64,000 bases of DNA, from assembly GCF_018991925.1 (NCBI RefSeq), contig NW_024724368.1:937319-1001318 (forward strand), given 5' to 3'. Both the position numbers and the translations under genes were made by a program. The notes below the pieces were generated by a model, which had not been told where the DNA came from, did not search any database, and saw nothing but the letters and a program-made list of their open reading frames with translations. Numbering within the stretch: position 1 is the first letter of the stretch; each line of letters begins with the position of its first letter. Positions 23,125 through 34,982 of the stretch are shown piece after piece. This DNA comes from Homarus americanus (lineage: Eukaryota > Arthropoda > Malacostraca > Decapoda > Nephropidae).

Positions 23125-23475
23125 ACCCCAGTGTGGCTGACGGGGTGAGTGTGTTCCTGACAGGGTGTGAGTGTGTTTGTTTGACAGGGGGTGAGTGTGT
23201 TTGACAGAGGGTGAGTGTGTGTTTGACAGACGGTGAGTGTGTATGTTTGACAGGAATGAGTGTGTGGCTGACAGGGGGGTGAGTGTGTTTGTTAGAGAGT
23301 GAGTGCGTATTTGACAGGGGGTAAGTAGCTGACAGGGGTGAGTGTGTGGCCGCTAGGGATGGATGTGCAGCTGACAGGGGGATGAGTGTGTGGCTGGCAG
23401 GGGGATGAGTGTATGGCTGACAGGGGAATGAGTGTGTGGCTGACAGGGGAATGAGCGTGTGGCTGACAGAAGGTG
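23125..23475. repeat. 22-bp GT-rich minisatellite
   Basis: Tandem GACAGGGGGATGAGTGTGTG plus GCT units, best conserved at 23370-23470, more variable before. Confidence 0.93.
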
Positions 23476-24440
23476 AGCGAGCACAGAGGAATGTTCAAAG
23501 TCCTCTGAGGATTAAACACGTGAGCCACCCTGCTGGGGAGACGGTATACATAACACACAAAACACAGATAGGAGGATGTTACCCAGGATTCCTACAAGCA
23601 AGAGGACCTCCACAGGACTCCACAGGACCTCCACTGGACCTCTGAATCCTCGTTCTGTAACACTGTTGGTCAGGTGAACTGGCTGCCCCCCCCCCTCAAG
23701 TCACCTGATCATGGCGCTTGCAACATCATCGTGTGGTTACTCGATCCTGCTGTTGCAATATTGGTCAGGTGGTGCTGGCCACTTATCTTACTGGTGGTGG
23801 TCGCGGGCGTCTCTCTCATAGTATTTACAACGTTGATGGCTGGTCGTCTGATCCATATGTTTACGCTGGTGGTAGGTGAGCTGCTCATCATTATATATGT
23901 TTACAGATCCAGGTGTCGTTAGTGAGTATATATTGTACATGTGTTATAGCTTTGGTGGGGTGGTTAGTGATACACGTCTGTAAAACCTGTAGGTAGACAG
24001 CACAGGTGAGAGGGCAGCAGAAGTTTGTTTTATAGCGGTAATGACTGGTGAGGGCGCCATGTGTTAACGTCGATACTTTAATATTTGGGTAGACTGGAGC
24101 TTGTTGGCCTCGGGTAGACAACGCTGATGAGAGCTGTTATAGCAGGAGGTGAGAGTCAGCTGAGAAGGCAACCGGAGATTCTTCTGCTAAGACCTCCCAA
24201 ATGATTCTTGTTTACATCTGTGGTCAACTCTGGGTCTTAAGCCTTCACTTCCTCGGTCAGTCGTTTCTCTCTCTCACACACACGAGGATTATTTCGGTCA
24301 CTCTAACTGATATGGTTCTTACAGCTCCCGTGGTTACGTAGTAGCGTGGGAAGTAGAGGCGGCGACGGGTTCTCAGGGCGGGTCGTTGTCCGCTGTTCAC
24401 GCTCCGATTGCTTTAAGATACTGACGGAGGTCGCCTCAGG
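23476..24440. other. Non-coding stretch
   Basis: An 82-aa hydrophobic plus-strand frame (23674-23922: VAILVRWCWPLILLVVVAG) could encode a membrane segment. It has no family match I know and overlaps a minus-strand frame, so it is not called as a gene. Confidence 0.4.
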
Positions 24441-24443
24441 ACA

Positions 24444-24444
<1 letters not shown>

Positions 24445-24479
<35 letters not shown>
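24445..24479. repeat. (CA)n microsatellite
   Basis: About 17 CA units. Confidence 0.97.
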
Positions 24480-24481
<2 letters not shown>

Positions 24482-24694
24482 CTTACTCTTTTTGACAAAT
24501 AGGCGGAGACATGAGACAATGGAAGTGCTTAGACACAACAACATACACAAACACAGAAAAGCAATAATTGGCAGTTATATTAATATAGGTTAATATATAA
24601 CTCAATTCAGATACTGACAGTAACTTGATTATTGTTAAATGATTTGCATATAAGGATGAATAAACTGAGAATAATTTGATATAAGAATGATATA

Positions 24695-24930
24695 AGCAAA
24701 TGGACACGGCTTCGATTCCCGGCCAGAGTGGAGGACTCGGTTCCCTTTCTGCCTAACACAACCTTTGTGCACTGAGCAATAAAATAAGCGCACTATTGGG
24801 TGCACTTGCCGATGGTGGAGTAACCCTTCGGCGGTCTACCATCCTGCCGAGGGAGTGACCCACTACTTGTTGAATACTGAGACTCAGGGATCAACACCTG
24901 CCTCACCTGTCTCTCGACCACCATAAAGTT
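24695..24930 (+). mobile_element. Possible tRNA-derived SINE
   Basis: GGCTTCGATTCCCGGCC at 24708-24724 is a good T-arm/B-box (consensus GGTTCGANTCC) with a short flanking stem. A body with TGCACTGAGCAATAAAATAA and GGTGGAGTAACCCTTCGGC follows; the last part resembles 18926. The A-box side is eroded. Confidence 0.5.
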
Positions 24931-26487
24931 TAAAGGAAAAACGTACGTGTGTGTGTGTGTGCCTCTATCTGTCTGTGAATCACCCACGTGTTGTATGCCA
25001 CCCACGAGTAGTATGTCGCCCACTTGTCAACTGTATATCACGTTTTTGTATATTTTCGTTAATTATTTGTTCTTGCGTCTTTTTCCTGTTATCTTGTTCT
25101 TTCATTTATTTCTTTGGTGGTCATTAATTATATTATATCTTTCTCAACAAACATACAACTCAACTAAGGTTCATAAGTATTACAAAATCTCTCCTGTACT
25201 TCGCAATGATCATGAACATTATTAAAATATTTTCCAGTGAGTATTACAACTTTTCACAGACCATAACTCAAGAGTATTTCCATTTCTTAGCCTAGATATT
25301 TACCAGAGTACAATAACCCCCCCTCCCAACCACCCCCGTGTGAGGCACTTCCAGATGCTGCCTAAGAATTGGGTAACATCTGGAAGGCAGACTAGAATAG
25401 GGAAGGTGAATGGCAGGCAGGCAGACACCCAGGCAGGTAATGGTCGACCCCTTGACCGTACACGCCACCGCCTCCGTGCTACTCTATGGTGCTGTCGTGG
25501 AAATCTCTCTGCCTCCGCCGCCGACAGACACAACCAACTTTGAAGTCTCTCGCTAGCGGTCTTGTCCCTCGGGGAAATTGGGTTACCTGCGTCACGTGTC
25601 TTGGATATTAGGTTACGGGCGTCACCGTCGATTTAGGGTCTCTTAGCTTGTGACATGACAGGTACAACTACGTGTCCTTTTGTGGTTCTTTTTCTGTCCG
25701 CCCTAAATCCTGAAGGTTATGGGAAGATGGTGGGACACAAGACGTGAGGCACGCTCCTGCTGCCGCTGTGTTAGGGCGGTGAAGGAGGATGTGGGTGGGG
25801 CAACCAGGGTAGAGTTGTTATCTCCGTGTAAGTAAGAGGACCCGAGGAGACGAGTGAGAGAACCTTCTGGAGTGTTGTTTCCTGGTAGGTGGAGGAACTA
25901 AGAGGGGACGTTGGTAGAGGTGTTCCTTCCAGGTAATAAGATGTGAAGGATGAGGAAAGAACACTTCCCTTGTGTGTTCTATGAGGAACCTGAAGGAACA
26001 AAGGCGAGAAAAAACCTTTCCTGCCGGTGAAGGAGTGTGATGGAGGGCAGACCTGTGGGAGGGCGCCTGGTTGATCCCGGGGGTGAAAGTTGTGGACCCA
26101 GCACACGATTTTTTTTGCCGCGTGGCGATCTGGCTGTTTCTTCTTGTAAATCCATGTAAATATTCCAAGAACTACGGGCTCGTGTGTTTTTTCCTCTGAT
26201 TATCTCTTATCTTAATCATATGATGACTGTGTTTGTGCATATTTTACATCCAATCATCTTTTTTGCCCGTTTTTATGCAATGTTCGGGAGATGTTAACTA
26301 TAACTCAGTAAATGCCTCCACGTTCAGAGCTGACGTGATAAAATGTATCATACCGACCACATACTACACGATCCTTCTACAAGACATTCCGTAAACAACA
26401 TTACTCGGATATTAGTCACAAGTCACTGTTGATGTTGATGCTCAATAAACTCATATCAACAGTAGATTTAACACTTCTCAAGACAGT

Positions 26488-26490
<3 letters not shown>
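24931..26490. other. Non-coding stretch
   Basis: GT run at 24948-24961. The overlapping minus-strand frames at 25771-26168 (111 and 116 aa) are unrecognised and, with no homology or splice support, look like chance. Confidence 0.45.

Positions 26491-26542
<52 letters not shown>
26491..26542. repeat. (GT)n microsatellite
   Basis: 26 uninterrupted GT units. Confidence 0.98.
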
Positions 26543-26544
<2 letters not shown>

Positions 26545-26779
26545 AAATCAGTAAGTGTTTTCATTAGAATTAACATTGATTAAGGAAAGACAGATCAATT
26601 TCAGAAACATTTTGACTAAAGCAAGAGGCATGGCTCATTTGTACCCAAGTTTATATCACACTACCAGAGTTACCAGGCGTTGTGTTGCCCGAGCAGACTC
26701 TCTCTCTCTCTCTCTGGACCGAGACGATTCTAACGATACCAAATAAATTATGTAGAGATCTTATGTCTGGGAGAGGTGT

Positions 26780-26780
<1 letters not shown>

Positions 26781-26839
<59 letters not shown>
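26781..26839. repeat. (AC)n microsatellite
   Basis: About 29 AC units. A short CT run is just upstream (26699-26715). Confidence 0.98.
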
Positions 26840-26841
<2 letters not shown>

Positions 26842-26944
26842 TATATATAAGACAAGATCTACAGAAGAAAAAACCCAAGATGTATGTGTTTTTATTAAGG
26901 GTTGTATGACGTAACGCCCTACAGGTGAGAATCAAGACAGGTGA

Positions 26945-27115
26945 TGTGGTCAAAGTACAGGGTGAGGTTCACACTCGAGGGAGTGATCAGAATTTAGGGT
27001 GAGGCTCACACTCGAAGGTGAGGTATACACTCAAGGAAGTGACCAGAGTATAGGGTGAGACTCACACTCAACGGCGTGGCCAGAGTATAGGGTAAGGCTC
27101 ACAGTCGAGGGCGTG
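26945..27115. repeat. 37-bp minisatellite
   Basis: GGGTGAGG or GGGTAAGG followed by CTCACACTCGAGGG and GTGACCAGAGTATA recurs. Two unit spacings of 37 bp are clear (26961 to 26998, 27054 to 27091), with a partial unit between. Confidence 0.85.
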
Positions 27116-27199
27116 GCGGCGCTGAAGACGATCAGCCTAAGACAGGTGGCTGAGGCAACTCCCAATTATCTTTAATATATGTAAAGCATTATCTTCATG

Positions 27200-27480
27200 A
27201 CTCCACCCTGCGTCTCCCTCACACACCTGTTGAGGACACACCTGTTAAGTCTGAGAACACACCTGTTGAGAACACACCTGCTGAGTCTGAGAACACATCT
27301 GCTGAGTCTGAGAACACACCTACTGAGAACACACTTGCCGAGTCTGTGAACACTTTTTTTTTAGAACACGAGGACACACCTTATGATTCTAAGAACACAC
27401 CTGCTGAGTCTGAGAACATTCCTGTTGAGAACACACCTGCTAAGGACACACCTGCTAAGGACACACCTGCCGAGACACAC
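27200..27480. repeat. 21-bp minisatellite
   Basis: Tandem ACACCTGCTGAGTCTGAGAA plus C with shorter variants (AAGGACACACCTGCT). The period is a multiple of 3, so two frames stay open through it (69 and 95 aa). These are artefacts. Confidence 0.93.
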
Positions 27481-28330
27481 TCCGCCATGCTCGAGAGAAC
27501 CATCAGTAACCAAACCCGTCTTGAGTCAGGGCTGTACAGTGCCACTTTCCCTTGAGGTACAGTCGAGTGCTGCTGAGTTACACCTGTTGTCTCGAGGTGT
27601 CAGGGACGTTTTCAGTGATTGTTGTCATAATGATAGGCTCACACTGAGGCTCTGTAGCTTGGGTATGTAATTTTAAGTTGTTCTTTGTTACTATATCTTC
27701 CTTTGCGTTGTAGATTTTACGTAATAAATGTTTCAAATCAGCGATAACTTGTACATTTATTTTTGGGGAAATTCTGATTGTCTATAAACGATCCTGTAGA
27801 ATTGTTGATAATCACATAACATAGAAATTAATAACTTCGCGCATAATCTAACCTAACCTTACCTAACCTAACCTAACCTAACTTAACCTGAACTAATCAT
27901 ATCTTATCTAACCTAATTAAGGCATATAATGTGATAGAAGATGAAGCACACAATTTTTTATCATATGTGAATTAATTTTCATAAAGTTTAAGCAATAAAA
28001 GTAGAAGATATATCGTTTCTTAGAGATTATCTTATTTACCGTAATGTATATAAGGAGTTTGTTTACAATAAATGGCAGTCAGAAAGCCACAACAAGAAAG
28101 CTCATCTTAGCCGTGAATCTTGACCGAGTTGGAACTAAAATCTTATCACCGCTCTGAGTTGTTGACCTACTGGTGTGTCAATGTCTCCTGGATAATGGTC
28201 TGGTTAATACTGAAAGTAGGCTGGGGTGAAAGGGATTATTGGTCAATACAGTACATAATATTTATAGAGTAATGATCACAGATGCTTCTGTTGTTGGTTA
28301 CTCAGATATTCGTGAGTGTTTCGACTGCTC
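27481..28330. other. Non-coding stretch
   Basis: Contains the TTAGG-type patch at 27847-27925. Nothing else recognised. Confidence 0.5.
27847..27925. repeat. TTAGG-type (CCTAA)n interstitial patch
   Basis: CTAACCTAACCTTACCTAAC followed by further CCTAA units and diverged ones. No clear inverted arms flank it, unlike the patches near 12.9, 45.3 and 61.7 kb. Confidence 0.85.
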
Positions 28331-28334
28331 CATC

Positions 28335-28512
28335 TGGCCAGGAAAGGTACACCAGCTGGCCAGGTAACGTATAACAACTGGCCAGATAAGGAATACCAGC
28401 AAGCCAGGAAGAGAACACCAGCTGACCAGGTAAGGTACACTAAATGTACAGGTAAGGGAACACCAGCCGGCCAGGTAAGGAACACCAGCCGGCCAGGTAA
28501 GGTATATCACCC
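28335..28512. repeat. 22-bp minisatellite (CCAGCCGGCCAGGTAA)
   Basis: Copies of GGAACACCAGCCGGCCAGGT plus AA, diverged at the left and near identical at 28448-28500. Each unit contains CAGGTAAG, which resembles a splice donor, but nothing else suggests splicing. Confidence 0.93.
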
Positions 28513-29440
28513 ACACACCAAATAAGATAGTCAGGTAGGGTCATAACCTCTCGTCCAGGTCATTTTAGGTTTTGTTGCCAAATATTCGGACAAAAACGGG
28601 TCTAGAGTGGGCCATCTTGAGTGTGACGTCATTATAGGGGTGGCTTAACCCTTTGTTAGGTTACACAGGTGAAGGACTTCGAATCTTTCCTGGCTTCTTG
28701 TCCTGTTGGTGGTTGGCTTAAGGTGTTTTTGCAGGCGTTGGCTATAGTCTTGAGGAACCTTCGTCTGTCTTGTTGAAGTACTTGTAGCCTTTGTCACTGT
28801 CTCTTTTGAAGTGCTGTCGAAAATAGTTGAGGTATGGTAGAGAAGGTATCAATAGGGTTTACTGTCTCTTTCTCACGCTGTCTCTCTCTCTGTCTCTCTG
28901 TCTCTCAACTTATATTACTCTCGCCTTTACTCACTTTCATTTTCTCTCACCCGTTGCCTCATTCAGCCTATGTTACTACCATAACATAAAACTATACAGA
29001 AAGAAGTTAAGGATTTGTTAACTTTCGACAAACTGGTTAATAATGATGCTGATGAATTGTATTATCATTATCTACATGACCGTCTCCGTATAAAGACCAT
29101 TTGAATATTCGGGAAAAAAATTACAAAAATTATTGCTATTTCTCCATATTTAAAGAATCAGTAAACATGGAGCCCAGAGACCCAACACACACACCACCGA
29201 GGAGCACCACCACCACCCATGAGGACCCAGTGTAAGGGCTACAACGTCACTCACTGGTCGACATCCCATAATTATAACCTCTTAATACATCCAAATGTGG
29301 CGGGCAGCGTTCATCTACGTCGGCCATAATGAGCAGCATAACATTACCATCTGATTATGGCCGTGTAAATAACTTTCTCCACAGCCCAAGGTGATGTATG
29401 GAGACAAAAAACTAGTGACGTGGAGGTCTGAAGGTGGTGT
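28513..29440. other. Non-coding, nothing recognised
   Basis: A short CTCTCTGTCTCT tract is at 28880-28905. No convincing frame. Confidence 0.5.
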
Positions 29441-29444
29441 GAGG

Positions 29445-29715
29445 GCGGAGGAAGAGGGGGACGGAAGAAGGGAAAGGAAGGAAGGAAGGAAGGAAGGAAG
29501 AGGGGGAAGGAAGGAAGAGGACGACGGAAGGAAGGAGGAGGAGGAGAGAAGAAGGGGAAAGAAGGTAGTGAGGGTTCAGATGAGTGGTGATGGTGACTCA
29601 CGTGGGTGGTGGTGATGGTGTCTCAGATGTGTGGTAGTGATGGCGCTGATGGGTGGTGATAGTGGCTGAGGAGGAGGAGGAGGAGGAGGAGGAGGTGGTG
29701 GTGGTGGTGGTGGCT
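29445..29715. repeat. GGAA, GGA and GGT repeats
   Basis: GGAAGGAA tetramers (29480-29530), then GGTGATGGTG-type units, then (GAG)n and (GTG)n (29669-29713). Confidence 0.93.
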
Positions 29716-29821
29716 CAGGTAGTCTCATGAAGGGGTTACCTGTCCAAACACACTACACAAATAAAGGACATCTCATCTCGGGGTAGTGACGCCTTTATCA
29801 TCTCTATCACAACAGAAGCCA

Positions 29822-30110
29822 CAACAACAATAACAATAATATGTTACGATAAGAATAATACTAACAATAACAATAACAAAAACAACAAAGACAACAACAA
29901 CAGTAATAATAATAATAATAATGATAATAATAATAAAATAATAATCATAATAATAATAATAATAATAATAATAACACAGCCATTAGAACCTCCTCCCCAT
30001 CTTCCTCTTCTATTGCCTCCTTCCCCCTCTTCCTCCTCCTCATCATCATCTTCTTCCTCTTTCTCTCCCTCTTCTTTCTCCTCCCTTCCACATCTCAGTT
30101 GGTACTCAAA
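29822..30110. repeat. (AAT/AAC)n then CTT-rich tract
   Basis: ACAACAATAACAATAATA-type repeats to 29975, then CCTCTTCTTCCTC-type pyrimidine sequence to 30100. Minus-strand Leu- and Glu-rich frames are artefacts. Confidence 0.93.
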
Positions 30111-30637
30111 TATGTCCCTCCACATCTCAGCTGGTACTCATATATCCCCCCCTCACATCTAAGGAGGTACTCAAATGCCCCTAAGACGCGGGTGTTCAGG
30201 CTGACAGAGACGTGATATCTACTGGGGAAAACATCACTAAGCAGGTTTTATGTTGGAAGGTGTGAAGTGGGTCAACCTTTAGCTCAAGCATTTGGCACCG
30301 CGATTGTTTGGGAATGATTCAATTTAGAGCCACAATCAAAAAGGAACACGAATGGAGGTTTCTTCCGACACGGGTGAGTGCTACTACATAAGCCCTCCAT
30401 TTTTTATTCAGGGGGAGAAAGTCGGGCGTTATTGTATGTGAGAAAGAGAGAAATTTCTCGTTCTCGTGTTAGAAGGCATGCAGAGCAAAGTCCTCACCAA
30501 AGTAGTATGTTACAGTAAGCTACGCAGCTGGCAAAATGCTCGACTATCATGGCCGAAATTTACTCGATTGTCCACATTTTCATTTGGAACAACGATACAC
30601 ACAACAAGCTGTAAGTGGAGACTGAGATCAATAACCC
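30111..30637. other. Non-coding, nothing recognised
   Basis: Sequence before the A1 LINE copy. The frame at 30466-30834 starts here, but only its second half is LINE-derived. Confidence 0.5.
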
Positions 30638-31643
30638 CAGTTAAGGCTCATGGTATCGAGGGGAAAGTTTTAAATTGGATAAAATCATGGCTCACCGATA
30701 GAACACAGAGGGTCAGCGTAGATGATTTTAAATCTGAGTGGGGCTGTGTAATTAGTGGGGTTCCCCAGGAGTCAGTACTGGGCCCACTCTTGTTCATAAT
30801 CTACATAAACGATCTGGTACCAGCAGTGACATAAGCAGGTTTGCGGATGACACCAAAATAGGACGACAGATTATTTCAGGGCAGTATGCAAAGGCACTAC
30901 AGGATGATTTAAATAAACTGCAGGAGTGGTCAGAAAATGGCAAATGAAATTCAACACCAGCAAGTGCAGCATACCTAATATTGGAAGAACAAATACTCTT
31001 AATGTATACTGCCTTAACAACATCAAACAAGAGAAGTCGACTTGTGAAAGAGACTTAGGTGTACTCGTAAACCCGGACCTACGGCCTAGAAAAATTGCGT
31101 TAATGTTCGAAATAAGGAAAAAAGAGTATTAGGTTTTATATTTAGAAGTGTAAGTAATAAGAGTGCAGAGGTCTTATTGCAACTGTATCTTGCGCTAGTC
31201 AAGCCGCACCTCGATTATGCTGTTCAGTTCTGGTGCCTTTATTATAGAATGGACATCAATTCACTGGAGTCGGTGCAGCAAAGAATGACGAAAATTATTC
31301 CGGGAATTAGAAACCTTCTCTATCAGATAGATTAAAGAAACTAAACTTGCATTCCCTAGAAAGACGAAGAGTGCGGGGAGATATGATAAAAGTATTTAAG
31401 TGGGTGAAAGGAATTAATAAAGGAGATATAGATAAAGTTCTTATAATATCCGAGCAGGATAGGACTCGTAGAAACGGATTTAAGTTGGATAAGTTTAGGT
31501 TTAGGAGGGAGATAGGAAGGAATTGGTTTACAAATAGGGTGGTGGACGAGTGGAACAAGCTTAGCAACTTTGTAGTAAGTGCTGGAACGCTGGAAAGTTT
31601 CAAAAGGAGGCTAGATAGATTCATGGACGATAGAGAGTGGTAG
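30638..31643 (+). pseudogene. Reverse transcriptase and C-terminal domain remnant of A1
   Basis: Coding part of copy A1, readable only by switching frames. The conserved GVPQGS block is changed to GVPQES. The last 98 aa (31347-31643) are open. It lacks the endonuclease and the N-terminal half of the reverse transcriptase, so it cannot support transposition alone. Confidence 0.9.
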
Positions 31644-31724
31644 TAACTCTCGACAGGAGCTGCCATGCACAGGCCAACCAGCCTAATGCAGACTCCTTAT
31701 TTTCTTATGCTCTTATGTTCTTAT
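30638..31724 (+). mobile_element. CR1-like LINE, subfamily A, 5'-truncated copy A1
   Basis: Starts inside the reverse transcriptase (KAHGIEGKVLNWIKSWL) and runs to the 3' end. Visible blocks: TQRVSV, SGVPQESVLGPLLFIIYIND, FADDTKIG in a shifted frame near 30842, SNKSAEVLLQLYLALV, HLDYAVQFWC, SVQQRMTKIIPGIRNL, then ERRRVRGDMI, GFKLDKFRFRREIGRNWFTN, VVDEWNKLSNFV and the terminal DREW. The frame is broken by small indels (for example near 30827, 30935 and 31320). It ends in TTCTTATG-type repeats. Confidence 0.95.
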
Positions 31725-31907
31725 AAATGTTATACTCCAAATAGAAAATGAATTTTGTTAGAGATTAATGGAATACGGCTGAGTAAAAGACTTCAGGAGA
31801 AAAGGTTAAGAATTAATAGGAAAATTAAAGCTGACGACGATTACTGCGATAACAACTACACCGAGGAGACAACATAGGCTCCTCTGTACCTCCTGCTGGT
31901 AAGTTAA

Positions 31908-32281
31908 CATAAGAACATAAGAAAATAAGGAGTCTGCAATAGGCCGGTTGGCCTGTGCATGGCAGCTCCTGTCGAGAGTTACTACCACTCTCTATCATCC
32001 ATGAATCTATCTAGCCTCCTTTTGAAACTTTCCAGCGTTCCAGCACTTACTACAAAGTTGCTAAGCTTGTTCCACTCGTCTACCACCCTATTAGTGAACC
32101 AGTTTCTTCCTATCTCCCTCCTAAACCTAAACTTATCCAACTTGAATCCGTTGCTCCGAGTCCTATCCTGCTCGGATATTATAAGAACTTTATCTATATC
32201 ACCTTTATTGATTCCTTTCACCCACTTAAATACTTCTATCATATCTCCCCGCACTCTTCGTCTTTCTAGGGAATGCAAGTT
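31908..32281 (-). mobile_element. CR1-like LINE, subfamily A, short copy A2
   Basis: 3' end of subfamily A on the minus strand. It reads from LNLHSLERRRVRGDMIEVFK to the terminal DREW, in one open frame, then the 3' tail CTTATTTTCTTATGTTC. A 7-bp direct repeat AAGTTAA flanks it (31901-31907 and 32277-32283), partly shared with the element at its 5' end. Its tail faces the tail of A1 across about 180 bp, so the two form a large imperfect inverted repeat. Confidence 0.93.
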
Positions 32282-33631
32282 AAGAGCGGGTCCTTCTCCT
32301 GGGAAGGTCGTGGACAAAGATGGTGATCCCTGACAGCTATGCAATTTCAGTGACGGTCTGCCAGTTCCTTACAATGCTGAGTCCTGGTGGCTACCCTGAG
32401 AATTTTCCTTAAATTCAATGCTTGGAAGTTACGCGTATCTATACACAGTAATTTTACCCCAGCAGACTCTGTTGTACTTTAAGTGAAGTACATTATGGTC
32501 TTCCGCACCAGGATATGATAAACTTGACTAAGACTGTGATGTTCGGGCAAGTTTACTGTGTTGTGTTTCACTCATCTACTAACCAGAGGTTGTACCTCTC
32601 TCTATTTTTTATGTTTGATGACTAGTGTATTAACTACCATAGAATACACGCTTAAATACCTTTGTTGTTGAAGTACAATAGTATATTATAGCATCAATTA
32701 CACTATGGCGGAACTGTCACCCCGAACATCACAATATCTAAGTCTTTCTAATCGACTTTTAATTATTTCCTCATCTTTCCTGCAGGTCATTCCTTACAGG
32801 CCCGAGTGCTTGAGTAAGCTTCTTCCTGGCCGCAGCTCGTGTGTGTTAATAAAGCAAGAAGGGTCTACTACAGGACGAGTCTTGGGTCACGCTACAATAT
32901 ATTTCCACGATGCCTCCTGGAGGTGACGGTGCAAAGGCTTGACCTTAATCACACTCTGGAGACTTAACCAAAGATCAAGAAGCCAAGAGCCATAATTTCT
33001 GGTGGATTATCCCTGCGAGATCTGGCCTAATCGGTGCATTATAGCCGCGTGCGGTCCGAGTCCTCATCGCCTGCCACCCCGAGCTGCCTCTGTCATTAGT
33101 CTTAATTACAGATAAAGTATGAATACTAAAGCACACACATTCCTCTTCATAGTTCTCACTCACAGGTAATGTGAAGGACAGCTGGGGGGAGGCATCCGAG
33201 GTGACCCATCTAGAGGAAGACAAGTTTGTTTTGATGTTGTTCTAAGGAAGAAAGTGTTGGAGGAAAATTAGCAAAGGGTTGTGTGTCCATGATGAAAAAT
33301 GTGAACATGTTTTTCATTTCCAATTTTTATTACTGCAGTAAGGATGGATAAATGGATTAAAGGGAATGATGGGAGACTCTGATCTTGCTCTCGTTTCCGG
33401 CCACCTCACAATTGAGAAGAAAGAAGACTGGAAAATGTAAAAATAACTTCATGAAGCAGATTATCATACAACACTAATACAGTTTTAACACGACCATGAT
33501 GTTCTACTTTTAGGTTCACTGATGATGCAGCAATTGAGTTTGTATTGTGTGTTTTCGGTTATCAATTTCTACCCTTGTCGGACTTTGACAGTAATCGTGG
33601 ACTTTTTTTAGAGAAGAAATAAACGCTGCAC

Positions 33632-33635
<4 letters not shown>
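32282..33635. other. Non-coding stretch with a small inverted repeat
   Basis: TGTGATGTTCGGG at 32535-32547 pairs perfectly with 32721-32733 and extends imperfectly through GACTAAGA and GACTTAGA. The 73-aa frame at 32705-32926 begins within the right arm and is not recognised. Nothing else seen. Confidence 0.5.

Positions 33636-33700
<65 letters not shown>
33636..33700. repeat. (GA)n microsatellite
   Basis: About 30 GA units. The Leu/Ser minus-strand frame over it is an artefact. Confidence 0.98.
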
Positions 33701-33704
<4 letters not shown>

Positions 33705-34180
33705 ACCAGTTTCAATGTCAGCTCGACACACCGACGCGCCCCCATATCAGAAGATCAAAGACTCATGAAGCAAGATGTTTTGAAATGCTGGAATTTATAT
33801 AAGGGGAAAAAAACAATCTACAGCAAGAAGTTCCTCGATGCTATTTCTGATTATCAATGAATTTTTGACAGTCTGAGGTTCTGCAAGAAGGAACATATCG
33901 ATTCTGCGTCATTGTTGTTGTAATGTCGACGGTTTTCACGCCCAGACATGTCTCTGGGTCAGTGTAAATTTACGATAACGCGTAATACTTCCGCATGACT
34001 ACTGTGCAGTGAGACATACTTGACCAAATTGGGGGTTTGGATCGTGACCACTCCACTTTCCGCCCCATGTGGTAATAATGAGTTTCTCTGTCGTGTCGTG
34101 ACAGTCACGGTCTAGTTTACCTCAGGTGTCCACTGAGTTGAGACATATTACGCAGTGAGAGAAACAGAGAGCGGGAGAAA
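33701..34180. other. Non-coding, nothing recognised
   Basis: No gene or repeat family seen. Confidence 0.5.
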
Positions 34181-34185
34181 CACAC

Positions 34186-34187
<2 letters not shown>

Positions 34188-34238
<51 letters not shown>
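34188..34238. repeat. (GA)n microsatellite
   Basis: About 25 GA units. Confidence 0.98.
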
Positions 34239-34240
<2 letters not shown>

Positions 34241-34693
34241 TTCGATACCGCTTTTCATCAGAACGAGAGAAAGAGAACAATTTAGACAATCCATCTACCG
34301 TTATCCTATTTTATCCCACCTGGTTTTGGGTAGATGAATGGACGAATAAACATATGGATGGATGGATGGCTGGATAGACTCGCCTGCCTCACGTCCCTCA
34401 TACTGACCTGCCTCCCCCCTGACACCACGAGGACACAAGTACATGGACAGTGGTCTCTCCTGGCTCACCTAGTCGACAGGAAATACTTAACCTCCTCAGT
34501 ATATAATTACTGACCTGGCTCATAAAGTCCCTGGAGCCTTCAAGGTGGAGGATGGGTCACTCAGGGTGTTTCCTTGACCTACTTGACCTGAGATGTCGAC
34601 CTTTTATTGCTCTTTGTGTTTGTGCATTTTTTGTTTCGTGCTTAGGTGCATTGTTCATTCTGCAATTCCTGTTCCCTGTGCTTTATGCATTTT
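34239..34693. other. Non-coding; degenerate TGCATT words
   Basis: From 34617 the words TGTGCATTTT, GGTGCATTGTTCATTCTGC and TGCTTTATGCATTTT recur. They resume after the A3 insertion (34985-35040: GTGCATTCTGTG, CTTCGTGCATTCTAC), so A3 sits inside a degenerate tandem repeat of roughly 20-40 bp. Confidence 0.5.
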
Positions 34694-34982
34694 AGAACAT
34701 AAGAAAATAAGGAGTCTGCAATAGGCTGGTTGGCCTGTGCATGGCAGCTCCTGTCGAGAGTTACTACCACTCTCTATCATCCATGAATCTATCTAGCCTT
34801 CTTTTAAAACTTACTACAAAATTGCTAAGCTTGTTCCACTCGTCCACCACCCTATTTGTGAACCAGTTCCTTCCTATCTCCCTCCTAAACCTAAACTTAT
34901 CCAACTTAAATCCGTTGCTACGAGTCCTATCCTGCACGGATACTATAAGAACTTTATCTATATCTCCTTTATTGAGTCCTTT
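34694..34982 (-). mobile_element. CR1-like LINE, subfamily A, short copy A3
   Basis: Minus-strand 3' end of subfamily A, from GDIDKVL to the terminal DREW and the tail. Relative to the other A copies it lacks about 17 bp between KLSNFVVS and FKRRLDRF, which keeps codons open only by a shift. The 5' truncation point is near 34982. Confidence 0.9.

Noticed and set aside
23674..23922. 82-aa hydrophobic frame as a small membrane protein
   Set aside because: Unrecognised, overlapped on the other strand, no start context or splice evidence.
25771..26168. Two overlapping minus-strand frames of 111 and 116 aa
   Set aside because: Overlapping in different phases with no recognisable domain; probably chance in a GC-richer patch.
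28335..28512. Cluster of splice donors (CAGGTAAG)
   Set aside because: The word is part of a 22-bp tandem repeat unit; no exons are associated.
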